This document shows positions 16,352 to 25,176 of a stretch of DNA of 64,000 bases, piece by piece. Below the pieces are notes generated by a model, which saw only the letters and a list, made by a program, of their open reading frames with translations, had not been told where the DNA came from and searched no databases. This DNA is from Chitinophagales bacterium (GTDB lineage: Bacteria > Bacteroidota > Bacteroidia > Chitinophagales > UBA2359): NCBI GenBank assembly GCA_016787295.1, contig JAEUUX010000121.1:1-64000 (forward strand). Direction: 5' to 3'. Within the stretch, counting starts at the first letter, position 1. Each line of letters starts with the position of its first letter. Both the position numbers and the translations under genes were made by a program.

Positions 16352-16861
16352 CTAAACAAACAGTGATTTAAGTTGGGTAGCTTCTTGGGGTTTGAGTTTG
16401 CCTGCCAAAATGAGGCGCATTTCGCGTCGTCGCAAGGCACCTTCGAACTGTTGTTGTTCTTTTTCTGTTTCGGGTTGCAGTTGTGGCAGGCTAAGTTTGT
16501 TGCCCCATTCGTCGAGTCCCACAAAGGTAAAATAGGCATAATTGCACGGTCTCCGTTTGGTGGTATCGCTACCTTCGGCTGCCACGCTAATATAAACCTC
16601 AAGAGAAGTATTGAAAACGCGCGTCACTTCGGCAGTAATCGTCACTATTTCGCCCATGCGTATGGGGCTGTCAAAAGAGACGTTGTCGACCGAGGCAGTA
16701 ACGCAAATGCAGCCCGAATGGCGACGCGAACAAATGCCGCCTGCAATGTCCATCCAACGCATCAAGTTACCACCCATTAGGTTGTGCAAAGGATTGGTGT
16801 CGTTGGGCATGACCAACTCGGTCATAACGGTGCGCGATTCGCGCGGGTGTTTGATAAGCAT
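16352..16861 (-). CDS. Hotdog-fold acyl-CoA thioesterase
   Basis: A 169-residue member of the acyl-CoA thioester hydrolase family (YciA/BFIT-like). It contains MPNDTNPLHNLMGGNLMRWMD, the classic hotdog helix with the catalytic Asp, followed by CVTASVDNVSFDSPI and GEIVTITAEVTRV. Such enzymes release free fatty acid and CoA from acyl-CoA in the cytosol. The longer frame would overlap the upstream lipoprotein gene completely, so I chose the ATG at 16861. The lipoprotein gene ends 5 bp before this start, suggesting co-transcription. Confidence 0.88.
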   Translation of the reverse strand: MLIKHPRESRTVMTELVMPNDTNPLHNLMGGNLMRWMDIAGGICSRRHSGCICVTASVDNVSFDSPIRMGEIVTITAEVTRVFNTSLEVYISVAAEGSDTTKRRPCNYAYFTFVGLDEWGNKLSLPQLQPETEKEQQQFEGALRRREMRLILAGKLKPQEATQLKSLFV

Positions 16862-16866
16862 GGTAA

Positions 16867-17106
16867 TTATTTCAGTATTTGTCCCGACGGAGAAAGCGTT
16901 ACCGTCATTTTTTGCCCATTTTTGGTAAAAGTTGCTTGATAGTTGCTGCCTTTGTTTTTCCAAACGGTATTAACGGCACCAGGATAATTTTTGATGAGCG
17001 AACCCACCACATCTTGAGGTACTTGTTTAGGAGAGAGACTTTTGGAGCAAGCCATGGTACCGATAGCAATGCTCAACGCCAATAGCGCAAGGCGGAATTG
17101 TTTCAT
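16867..17106 (-). CDS. Small PepSY-like lipoprotein
   Basis: A 79-residue protein starting MKQFRLALLALSIAIG, with a lipobox TMAC that places it in the lipoprotein class. The mature part (QDVVGSLIKNYPGAVNTVWK, then NYQATFTKNGQKMTVTLSPSG) resembles the putative beta-lactamase-inhibitor-like PepSY-like fold common in Bacteroidota. The upstream -7 box at 17136-17143 supports this start over the longer frame. It precedes the thioesterase gene by 5 bp. Confidence 0.75.
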   Translation of the reverse strand: MKQFRLALLALSIAIGTMACSKSLSPKQVPQDVVGSLIKNYPGAVNTVWKNKGSNYQATFTKNGQKMTVTLSPSGQILK

Positions 17107-17135
17107 TGTGTTATAAATTATGGTTAAATTTAGGG

Positions 17136-17143
17136 CAAAGATA
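17136..17143 (-). promoter_or_regulatory. -7 box for the lipoprotein-thioesterase pair
   Basis: Reads TATCTTTG on the minus strand, 29 bp ahead of the start codon at 17106. Confidence 0.55.
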
Positions 17144-17184
17144 GGTTTTTTGCTGCAATTTTTGGTCATCTGAAAAAAAAAAAT

Positions 17185-17192
17185 TACTTTTG
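17185..17192 (+). promoter_or_regulatory. Possible -7 box upstream of rsmH
   Basis: TACTTTTG fits TAnnTTTG. It would give a leader of about 130 nt ahead of rsmH; I see no structured RNA in that leader. Confidence 0.35.
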
Positions 17193-17326
17193 TGCAAAGA
17201 AAACGCCTTATTAGGCAGTATTTTGACAATAATCTATACCATTTTTAGGCAGTTGGGGGCAAGATCAATGCCCGCTAACACTAAATTATTGCGAAATGGT
17301 ACAAACCGTATACCTATACTTATTGC

Positions 17327-18256
17327 ATGTATGACTATCACGAACCCGTCCTTTTAGCCGAAAGCCTTGAGGGTTTGGCACTAAAAAAAGACGGTATTTA
17401 TGTAGATGCCACTTTTGGCGGCGGCGGGCATTCGCGCGCCATTTTGCCGTTTTTGGACGGAGGCACTTTGTTGGCATTTGACCAAGATCCTGATGCCGAA
17501 GCCAACACGCGCGACGCTGTTTTTCGTTCTGAGGCGTTTAGTTTTATTCCTGCCAACTTTCGCTATCTCAAACGTTATTTGCGCTTAGAGGGAGTGACGC
17601 AAGTTGATGGCATTCTGGCAGATTTGGGTGTGTCGTGGCACCAGTTCAAAACACCACAGCGCGGTTTTTCTATTCATGCCAACGAAGCCAAGTTGGATAT
17701 GCGCATGGACAAAAATAGCGACCAAAGCACCACAGCCCGATCTATCCTAAACACCTACTACGAAGATGATTTGGCACAACTGTTTGAGCAATATGGCGAA
17801 CTACCCAAGTCGCGCCGCTTGGCACAAGCTATTGTGCGGGAGCGCCGTTTGCGTCCTTTCAAGACCATCGAGCAGCTCAAAATAATCGCAGAACCTTTCG
17901 CAGCTAATCCTGCACAAGTAAACAAATATTTCGCCCAATTGTTTCAGGCATTGCGAATCGAAGTGAACGAAGAGATAGCTGCCTTGCAAGAATTATTGAC
18001 CCAAGCCAGCGAACTTCTGTCGCCCGAAGGCAGATTGGTCATTATTGCCTATCATTCGTTGGAAGACCGCATCGTAAAAAACTATATCAAACGAGGCGCT
18101 TTTGACGACGGCGACCACCGCGATATGTATGGCAATAGCTACAAACCTTTTAGGGCGGTTAACAAAAAAGTGATAACGCCCAGCAACGAAGAACTAAAAC
18201 GCAACCCCAAGTCGAGTAGTGCTAAACTGCGCATCGGCGAACGGATTAAGGAGTGA
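17327..18256 (+). CDS. rsmH: RsmH, 16S rRNA m4C1402 methyltransferase
   Basis: RsmH (MraW) methylates N4 of C1402 in 16S rRNA using S-adenosylmethionine. The 309-residue length is normal. The N-terminal YHEPVLLAESLEGL, the SAM loop DATFGGGGHS (27-36), ILADLGVSWHQF and the FQALRIEVNEE and IIAYHSLEDRIVK segments are all diagnostic. It usually sits first in the division and cell-wall (mra/dcw) cluster; here no ftsL, ftsI or mur gene follows and a terminator ends the unit, so it has been separated from that cluster. Confidence 0.95.
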   Translation: MYDYHEPVLLAESLEGLALKKDGIYVDATFGGGGHSRAILPFLDGGTLLAFDQDPDAEANTRDAVFRSEAFSFIPANFRYLKRYLRLEGVTQVDGILADLGVSWHQFKTPQRGFSIHANEAKLDMRMDKNSDQSTTARSILNTYYEDDLAQLFEQYGELPKSRRLAQAIVRERRLRPFKTIEQLKIIAEPFAANPAQVNKYFAQLFQALRIEVNEEIAALQELLTQASELLSPEGRLVIIAYHSLEDRIVKNYIKRGAFDDGDHRDMYGNSYKPFRAVNKKVITPSNEELKRNPKSSSAKLRIGERIKE

Positions 18257-18277
18257 GATGTTTATGGTATAATAAAA

Positions 18278-18321
18278 CAAACAAGCAATAGCAGGCTGTA
18301 TGGTTTGCTATTGCTTGTTTG
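18278..18321. terminator. Terminator between rsmH and the restriction operon
   Basis: Perfect 16-bp arms CAAACAAGCAATAGCA and TGCTATTGCTTGTTTG with a 12-nt loop, usable in both directions. Confidence 0.8.
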
Positions 18322-18388
18322 CTTTAGGTTTGTTTTGTGAGATGATGTGGTTGAGAAAAGCGGGTTTTTATGATGGAAATGTAGTCAC

Positions 18389-19102
18389 TTAAGACCATTC
18401 CACATACCCCAAAGGCAATTCGTTGAGTTCTGCCCTTGCCTCGCGCCAAGTGGGATAAAATTTGCTCATCAGCGCAACAAAGCGGTCGTTATGGGTGGGT
18501 TCTATGAGGTGTAACAATTCATGAACAATCACATATTCCACCAAGTCTTTGGGTTTTTTGACAAGTTCGGTATTAAGGCGAATGTTTTTGGCTTGATAAT
18601 TACAACTGCCCCATCTTGTTTTCATTTTTTGTACAAAAAAAGCATTGATTTTCACGCCCAAAATAGGCTCCCATTTAGCGACGATTTTTTTTATGAAGGC
18701 ACGTAACAAGTTTTTTTGCCATTCATACAATACTGCTGCTTTTTTTTCTTTTGTGCTATTAGCTTTTATGTATAGGTTGATGTCTTGGTGCCCGAGTTCG
18801 ATGTGTGCTGCTTCGTTGCTATTTATGACATTGAGCAAATATCGCCGTCCCCAAAGATAATGCGACTCGCGGGTTACATATTCGCGTGGTGTTTCGCGCT
18901 CTTGGTTGATCAATTTTTCTTGTTGTTGTTGTATCCAAGATAGTTTGGAGATAGCATATGCTCGCGCCACTTCTAAACGCACATGGGTAGGTGCAACCAA
19001 ACTTACCCGTCCATCGGGCGGATGAACGGACAAATGGATATTTTTTACCGCTTTTCGGGTTACCTCTATAGCGATATTGCCCAACTGAATGAAGTCTTTC
19101 AT
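18389..19102 (-). CDS. YgjP-like zinc metallopeptidase (M48-type) of the type I restriction operon
   Basis: A 237-residue YgjP/DUF45-family protein. The zinc-binding HELLH (194-198) and the third ligand His204 in EPTHNDRF are intact, and MKTRWGSC (about 160-167) is the family's substrate-cleft signature. Its start codon overlaps the hsdR stop by 4 bp (ATGA), so it is translated with the restriction genes. YgjP-like genes often accompany type I restriction systems; a role in proteolytic control of the nuclease is plausible but unproven. It is cytosolic (no signal peptide). Confidence 0.85.
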   Translation of the reverse strand: MKDFIQLGNIAIEVTRKAVKNIHLSVHPPDGRVSLVAPTHVRLEVARAYAISKLSWIQQQQEKLINQERETPREYVTRESHYLWGRRYLLNVINSNEAAHIELGHQDINLYIKANSTKEKKAAVLYEWQKNLLRAFIKKIVAKWEPILGVKINAFFVQKMKTRWGSCNYQAKNIRLNTELVKKPKDLVEYVIVHELLHLIEPTHNDRFVALMSKFYPTWREARAELNELPLGYVEWS

Positions 19103-22100
19103 GCGTATCCTTTCATGTTTTTGAGGAGATTAAAAATTGCTTGAGTGGCTGCTTTGTTTCGTTTCATAATATCAAACAAAACGTTTTGGATTTGCCTTTC
19201 TCTTGTCTCGTGACCACGCCAATCACCATGAGCTTGTTCGCGCATGGTAGTATCTATTTTCAATGCCAAATTTACCAACGAATCGCTTCCATAGTCTGCC
19301 GCTGGTTCATTTGCACCAGCGGCAGACGTTTTTGCTAAAATGTCGGACAAATTGTTATAGATAACAATGGCTGCTGCTTTACCTTTTAGGGCAATTGGCA
19401 CTTGGTCGGTATTGTGTCCTTTGTCCAATTTTTGTACCAATTCTTCCGCTTTTTTCAAAAACGCCTCGTATTCTTCGGCACTCGTGCGTTTTTGTGTTAT
19501 CAAATCGTCCAAAAGTTGAGACATTTCGCTATAAAAACGCGGGTCGGTCAGTTGTTCGCGGATGATGGTTTTCCTAATGTTGTTAATAATGCCTTCTGCT
19601 ACTGCATTGTTTGATAAATTGCTTTTTTCGTTGAGTTTGCGAGCAATGGCATCATGGATACCCGTTTCCACAATCAGGTCTACCAAAGAGTAATTGTCCA
19701 TTTCGCCCAATTTCGCCGCATCTTCGGCTCTGATATAGGTGTTTATCAAATAACGCATATCGCCCTCGTAAGGCTTGATATCCAACTCCTCGCCTGAATA
19801 GTATTTGATATCGGAGCGAATACTAGCATAAAAAACGGTTTCTTGTTCTATTGCCGCTGCTTCGGCGAGCGTATAACCTGCCTCCAAAAGATGTTGTGCA
19901 ATATCGCTATACGCCCTGATATAGCTTGCGGTCATTTTGTAGAATGAAATGCGCAAGACTTCTGTTTCGCTTAAGGACAAAGGACTATTGGCATCACCAC
20001 AAAAATACACCAAAAACTGCTCTGTTTGTTGAGGTGGAGCAACAGGCTCGCACAAATGTTTTAGTTTCTCTCGGGTCATGTCTAAGTGTCTTTTGCCCTC
20101 TACCAACCAATTTTTTATTTCAATATTATTGCCCATTTCGCCTGCGCCTTCGGTGTCCAATTCATCGGAAGAATAAACTGCTATGGCATCTTGCACATCT
20201 TTGAAAAGTTCCTTAAAATCCACAATATAACCATATTCTTTGTCGTCACCATCGAGGCGGTTGGTGCGGCATATTGCCTGAAAAAGCGTGTGGTCGTGCA
20301 GTTCGTTGTCCAAATAAATATAGGTACAACTTGGCGCATCAAAACCTGTCAATAATTTGCTGACCACAATAAGCAGTTTGCAATTATTAGGCTCGTCTCT
20401 AAAGCGCCGTTTCATTTCCTCCTCATATTGCGTCGTAGTCTGTCCATCTTGAAGCACATGATTAGTATAGGTGTCAAACTTGTATCGTTCGTCGCTGCCT
20501 TTGGGTTCGCGGGAGATGTTGTTTTGGTTGGGTTCGTAGGAGGTGATGATGGCACAATAACTACCAAAATCGTTGTTTATTTGGAACAAACGGAAATAAT
20601 GACAAGCATCATAGATAGAGGCTGCTACCAATATTGCCGTACCTCTATTGCCTTCGTTGTTGATGTCTAAACGGGGCTTGGTATTAAAGTCTTCGATAAT
20701 GCTGGCGATAATGCGGTTTTTGCGTTCGCTCGAACTCATTAGCTTTTCCATATTCGCCCATTTTTTGCGCAAAACGGCTTTTTGGAAATTGTTGAGGTTC
20801 TTGGTTTTGAGTGCAAACCAATCATCTATTTTTTGGCGCGACGTAAGTTGTTGCGGCACATCACGCGCTTCGTATTTCAGATCCAAAACCACCTTATCTG
20901 CCACAGCTTGCGGAAATTTGTAGGTATGGATATAGGTACCAAACACCTCGCGGGTAGTTTGCTTGTCTTTGCGCAATAGCGGCGTACCGGTGAAGCCAAT
21001 AAAAATGGCATTCGGTAGCCAACGTTTCATTTGTTTGTTCATATCGCCGCCTTGAGTGCGGTGGCATTCATCTACAAACACATAGAACTTGCCATTGACC
21101 TTGGGAGGCGTGCCTGTGAGGTCGGTGGTGTCAAACTTGTGTATGAGGGAGCAAAGCAGGCGTGGAGCACTTGCCGATATGCTTCGCACAAATTGCTCGC
21201 GCGAAGTGATGCGAACACTATTCGTATTTTCGTCAATAATACCCGTTTTTTGCATTACGCCTTCTATTTGCCTGTCCAATTCGTCGCGGTCGGTGATGAT
21301 TAAAACGCGCCCATCAGGATCATATTCCAAAATCCACTTTGCCAAAAGCACCATCAAAATGCTCTTGCCGCTGCCTTGTGTGTGCCATATTACGCCACCT
21401 TCGCGCCGACGAATGCGCTCTTGTGCCGCTTTGAAGCCATCGTACTGGTGTTGACGTGGCACTTTTTTGTAGCCACCATCAAAGATTACACAATGCCGAA
21501 TAAGGTCTAACAAAGTGTTTTTGTTGCACATTTGCACCAAAGGCTTGTCCAAAAATTCGCCCACTACGGGTGTCGTATAACTCGGACTTTGGTCTTTCCA
21601 CTGCACAAAAAACTGTTCGGGCGTGCCAACGGTGCCATACCACAAACCTTGCGAATCGTTGCCCGCAAACACCAACTGCACAGTCGTAAAAAAGAAAGGG
21701 TTAAAACTTTCTTCTTGGTTAGTGATGAGTTGTCGTATGCCTTCTGCTATGTTCACCGAGCTGCGCTTGAGTTCTATAATGCCCACCGCTATGCCATTGA
21801 TATAGAGTACCAAATCGGGGCGGCGCTCATAACCTTCATTTTTTAGGGTTACTTCTTCGGCTATGCCAAAATCGTTGTTATCCATATTGTCCCAATCTAT
21901 GAGGCGAATGCTCTGATAGGGCTCATCTATGGCGGTTTTTATGCTTATCGGATAGCGAAGCAAAGGGTAGGTGCGCCTATTGGCGTTGTATAGCGTGGTG
22001 CCAGTGCAATCGGAGGCTTTGGCTAACTCCTCCAATACTGCCGAAACCTGCGCGGCTGTATAGCCCCGTCTTAGCAGGTTGTTGCGCAGCATTGCTGTTT

Positions 22101-22218
22101 CTATTGGGCGGTTATGGTTGCGTTTTGACCAGTCACCCAAATAGGTGTAGCCTAACGACTCAAATAAAGCGATGACGCGCTTTTGCGTCTGGCGTTCGTT
22201 GCGTGGGCTTGGTATCAT
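19099..22218 (-). CDS. hsdR: HsdR, type I restriction enzyme motor/nuclease subunit
   Basis: A 1039-residue HsdR. The N-terminal PD-(D/E)XK nuclease shows Asp135 (RRPDLVLY) and Glu149-x-Lys151 (GIIELKRS). The helicase core has the P-loop GSGKS (282-286), the DECH box (383-386), TPLL motif III and RTNRLDGD near motif VI. The C-terminal helical region, which contacts the methylase core, is present. The subunit translocates and cuts unmodified DNA, but only when assembled with HsdS and HsdM. It overlaps hsdS and the YgjP-like gene by 4 bp each. All key residues look intact; no frameshift is seen. Confidence 0.93.
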   Translation of the reverse strand: MIPSPRNERQTQKRVIALFESLGYTYLGDWSKRNHNRPIETAMLRNNLLRRGYTAAQVSAVLEELAKASDCTGTTLYNANRRTYPLLRYPISIKTAIDEPYQSIRLIDWDNMDNNDFGIAEEVTLKNEGYERRPDLVLYINGIAVGIIELKRSSVNIAEGIRQLITNQEESFNPFFFTTVQLVFAGNDSQGLWYGTVGTPEQFFVQWKDQSPSYTTPVVGEFLDKPLVQMCNKNTLLDLIRHCVIFDGGYKKVPRQHQYDGFKAAQERIRRREGGVIWHTQGSGKSILMVLLAKWILEYDPDGRVLIITDRDELDRQIEGVMQKTGIIDENTNSVRITSREQFVRSISASAPRLLCSLIHKFDTTDLTGTPPKVNGKFYVFVDECHRTQGGDMNKQMKRWLPNAIFIGFTGTPLLRKDKQTTREVFGTYIHTYKFPQAVADKVVLDLKYEARDVPQQLTSRQKIDDWFALKTKNLNNFQKAVLRKKWANMEKLMSSSERKNRIIASIIEDFNTKPRLDINNEGNRGTAILVAASIYDACHYFRLFQINNDFGSYCAIITSYEPNQNNISREPKGSDERYKFDTYTNHVLQDGQTTTQYEEEMKRRFRDEPNNCKLLIVVSKLLTGFDAPSCTYIYLDNELHDHTLFQAICRTNRLDGDDKEYGYIVDFKELFKDVQDAIAVYSSDELDTEGAGEMGNNIEIKNWLVEGKRHLDMTREKLKHLCEPVAPPQQTEQFLVYFCGDANSPLSLSETEVLRISFYKMTASYIRAYSDIAQHLLEAGYTLAEAAAIEQETVFYASIRSDIKYYSGEELDIKPYEGDMRYLINTYIRAEDAAKLGEMDNYSLVDLIVETGIHDAIARKLNEKSNLSNNAVAEGIINNIRKTIIREQLTDPRFYSEMSQLLDDLITQKRTSAEEYEAFLKKAEELVQKLDKGHNTDQVPIALKGKAAAIVIYNNLSDILAKTSAAGANEPAADYGSDSLVNLALKIDTTMREQAHGDWRGHETRERQIQNVLFDIMKRNKAATQAIFNLLKNMKGYA

Positions 22219-23444
22219 AATAGCCTGATTTTACCGGTTAATAATGCTTGCATCATGCCTTGCTTCTGTAAACGCAATTTGGCTATCTTGCGAGATAGAC
22301 TCAATAGCTCCAAATCCGCATCGCTTAGTATTGTTGCTATGTGGGTCTGCTCGGCAAGAGGAGGGAAGGGGATTTTTACCTCGCCAAACTCTTTTTTTGA
22401 TAAAATTAGCGTTGCAGTAATTCCAGCATTACCCACAAGTATTCCCTTGTGGTGTTCTATTGTATAATATAGAAAATCAACATTAGATTCATTTGTGGGT
22501 ATTATAGCATTTATTTGCTGGTTACTAGCACCAATTTTTCTCAGTATTGCATTTTTACCAATACTGGCAATACAAGTAACAAGTAATGTGTGTTTAGGTA
22601 ATTTTCTAATGATGGACAATCCTTTCATGGTAATTTCCCTTTCACTAGTATAGATATCTTTATTGGTAGTTATATCTGTTGGTGTAACCCAAGGGATGTC
22701 TCCATTCCAATACTCTTTTATATGTGTAGGCGGGGTACTACCAGTAATAATTGTTCCTATATCTTTCAACTTTTTCACTTCCCAATCTTCTTTGGGTTGT
22801 AATAGTTTTTGCATAAGGGCTTGTTTGAGGTTTTGTTTCTTGTGTAGTAGTTGTTCTGTGTGCGCAATAAGTGCGTCCATATCCGATAGGGCTTCGGCTA
22901 TGCGGGTTTGCTCGGCAAGAGGAGGGAGGGGGAAGTTTGCATTTTTTAAAATACTGTTATATAATCTTTGGATTGTTCCTCCTTCTGTGTTGTATTTTAT
23001 AACTTGCAGCACATGGTATAAATAACCATTTAGAACAATAGTACTGTCATTATCAATCCATACAATATTTGAATCTTGAAAGTACGCGGGTTCTCCTTGA
23101 TAGATAATTGTTCTTCCAATTGTCCCTGATGCCGAGATTAAAATATCACCTTTTTTAGGAAAGGAGAATTGTTGACGATATTCATTGTATAATTCTTCTG
23201 AAATATACGCATCTGCTTTTTTTCCGAATGTTCCGATTTTATAAAATGGAATTAACCCAACAGGCTTTGTTTGATAACTAAATACCCTTCTGCACATTCT
23301 GACTTCTCCTATTTCCCCCAACTTCTTCACTTCCCAATCTTCTGGGATTAGTCCGATGTTGGTATGTTTAAAATTTTGATGCACGTTTAAATTTTTTAAA
23401 AATTGTAAAAATGGGTGTTTAATTTTGATAATGCCATTAAGCAA
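22215..23444 (-). CDS. hsdS: HsdS, type I restriction specificity subunit
   Basis: A two-domain HsdS with two target-recognition domains, each ending in a conserved coiled segment that begins PPLAEQTRIAEALSDMD or PPLAEQTHIATILSDAD. EDWEVKKLGEIG and EDWEVKKLKDIG mark the start of each half. It would recognise a bipartite DNA site; the sequence of that site cannot be read here. The start is uncertain: only a TTG (23444) or a GTG (23384) is available, with no ATG. A Rep-B element begins 13 bp upstream, and hsdM, which normally precedes hsdS, is absent. Confidence 0.88.
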   Translation of the reverse strand: MLNGIIKIKHPFLQFLKNLNVHQNFKHTNIGLIPEDWEVKKLGEIGEVRMCRRVFSYQTKPVGLIPFYKIGTFGKKADAYISEELYNEYRQQFSFPKKGDILISASGTIGRTIIYQGEPAYFQDSNIVWIDNDSTIVLNGYLYHVLQVIKYNTEGGTIQRLYNSILKNANFPLPPLAEQTRIAEALSDMDALIAHTEQLLHKKQNLKQALMQKLLQPKEDWEVKKLKDIGTIITGSTPPTHIKEYWNGDIPWVTPTDITTNKDIYTSEREITMKGLSIIRKLPKHTLLVTCIASIGKNAILRKIGASNQQINAIIPTNESNVDFLYYTIEHHKGILVGNAGITATLILSKKEFGEVKIPFPPLAEQTHIATILSDADLELLSLSRKIAKLRLQKQGMMQALLTGKIRLL

Positions 23445-23457
23445 GCGTTGTTTGTTA

Positions 23458-23856
23458 TTTTGATAACGACATTATTAAGTGGTATTTCTGAAAATAGCAA
23501 CGATAAGAAAGTGTTTAAATAAACCCTGAAAGGGTGATAGGTTTATAGCAAAAAAACGGAACAAAAAAGGCATAAACCCCGACGGGGTGAAATGATGTCA
23601 TGTTTTGTCGAATAATGGTGTCACCCCATCGGGGTTTATGTTAATTATTCTATTGTTTCTGGGCTATAAACTTGTCACCCCGTTGGGGTTATTATTGTTT
23701 TTAACTTGTAATCTTGTCAGCTAATTGGTTTGTTTTGATAGTAACAAATAAGGACTTGATAAGGTACTTACCAGATTGTCGTTATCAAATATCAGGCATT
23801 TGTCATTTTTTTAGAACAACACAAGCTAAAACTACTTTTTAATGTCGTTATCAAAT
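23458..23856 (+). mobile_element. Rep-B, non-autonomous inverted-repeat element, copy 1
   Basis: About 399 bp bounded by TTTGATAACGACATTA and its inverse (TAATGTCGTTATCAAA). Inside are hairpins such as ATAAACCCCGACGGGGTGA paired with TGTCACCCCATCGGGGTTTA, and AACCCTGAAAGGGTG. There is no transposase-length reading frame. A shorter copy in opposite orientation lies at 27179-27525 and a fragment at 24702-24835. It abuts the 5' end of hsdS. Confidence 0.8.
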
Positions 23857-23940
23857 TATCAAAACAAGCCACAATGGGAGAGAATTGTTAGAACGTTGTT
23901 TTGTTGAGATAGGCGAATGAACGAAATGCGGGCGTATTTG

Positions 23941-24556
23941 AACGAAAAGTGCGAACACAAAAGACAAAAGTGCTGGCAAAAAATAAAAAATGCGGACACA
24001 AAAGGAAAAAATGCGGACACAAAAGGAAAAAATGCGGACACAAACGACAAAAGTGCTGGCAAAAAATAAAAAATGCGGACACAAAAGGAAAAAATGCGGA
24101 CACAAAAGGAAAAAGTGCTGGCAAAAAATAAAAAATGCGGACACAAAAGGAAAAAGTGCGAACACAAAAGGAAAAAGTGCTGTCAAAAAATAAAAAATGC
24201 TTGCACAAAACGAAACATTGCTGGCGAAAAATTAAAAATTGCTGGCACAAAACGAAAAATTGCTGTCGAAAAACGAAAAAGTGCTGGCTAAAAATGAAAA
24301 TGTGCTGGCAAAAAATAAAAACTGCTGGCTAAAAATTAAAAATGCTGGCACAAAACGAAAAAGTGCTGGCGAAAAACGAAAAAGTGCTGGCGAAAAATGA
24401 AAAAGTGCTGGCAAAAAATAAAAAATGCTGGCGAAAAATGAAAAATGCTGGCACAAAACGAAAAAGTGCTGGCGAAAAACGAAAAAGTGCTGGCGAAAAA
24501 TGAAAAAGTGCTGGCAAAAAATAAAAAATGCTGGCGAAAAATGAAAAATGCGGACG
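23941..24556. repeat. Second tandem array of 20-21-bp A-rich units
   Basis: About 29 units of 20 or 21 bp, most of the form TGCTGGC or TGCGGACAC followed by A-rich sequence with one interrupting C, G or T. Unit types alternate in the first half. From 24343 the array becomes a higher-order repeat: five units totalling 103 bp (24343-24445) are repeated exactly at 24446-24548. There are no spacers, so this is not CRISPR. Its core differs from the array at 1-545, but period and A-tract phasing are the same. Confidence 0.9.
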
Positions 24557-24567
24557 AAATTTTTAAA

Positions 24568-24641
24568 CCCGCATTCCGCACCCATCTGCAAAAAAACGTG
24601 GATTTAGCTATTTGTGCATAAAAAATGTAGAGAACGGCGGT
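24568..24641 (+). repeat. Direct repeat inside Rep-D (pair at 24843-24918)
   Basis: About 74 bp starting CCCGCATTCCGCACCCATCT recurs almost exactly at 24843-24918, after the Rep-B fragment, with small indels in the A-run. It suggests a local duplication or a former recombination at this spot. Confidence 0.75.
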
Positions 24642-24701
24642 GCAGAGGGGTGTGTATCGCGAGGACATGTACGTATTTTTCGTCATAAAACCTATACAAC
24701 A

Positions 24702-24835
24702 ATTTGATAACCACATTATTAGGAGGTATTTCAGAAAATAGCAACAATGATAAAACATTCAAACAAACCCTGAAAGGGTGATAGGTTTATAGCAAAAAAA
24801 ACGGAGCAAAAAAAGCATAAACCCCGACGGGGTGG
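24702..24835 (+). mobile_element. Rep-B fragment
   Basis: The first ~134 bp of Rep-B (starting ATTTGATAACCACATTATT and reaching AAACCCCGACGGGGTGG) without the right end. The terminus carries one change from the other copies. Confidence 0.75.
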
Positions 24836-25176
24836 TATTATGCCCGCATTCCGCACCCATCTGCAAAAAAACGTGGATTTAGCTATTTGTGCATAAAAAA
24901 ATGGAGAGAACGGCGGTTTAAACATCGGATGTTTATGGCTATAAGCCGTTATAGATTGTTTTTACATTACCAAGTTGGGTTTTTGCTGCTCAAATATCTT
25001 GTTTCTCCTAAATATTGAAAATGGAAGGGAAGGAGTGCGGAATGCGGGTTTAAAATAAGTAGCATTAATTAGAATGACATTTCGCTCTCCAAATCGTTGT
25101 TGTGGTTCGACTATCGTTCAAATATTTTTGTTGGTGCAAAAACAATGATAGCTCCAAATCCAGCGATATTTTCTAT

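Larger units (their letters stand above)
24562..25054. mobile_element. Rep-D, element with 20-bp perfect terminal inverted repeats
   Basis: The ends are perfect inverted copies of TTTAAACCCGCATTCCGCAC (24562-24581 and 25035-25054). No coding sequence is recognisable inside. A truncated Rep-B copy is nested within it between two direct repeats. The region 25055-25176 to its right holds nothing I recognise. Confidence 0.6.

Noticed and set aside
23851-24758. Several Phe/Lys-rich reading frames over the second array
   Set aside because: Same artefact of a period near 21 bp.
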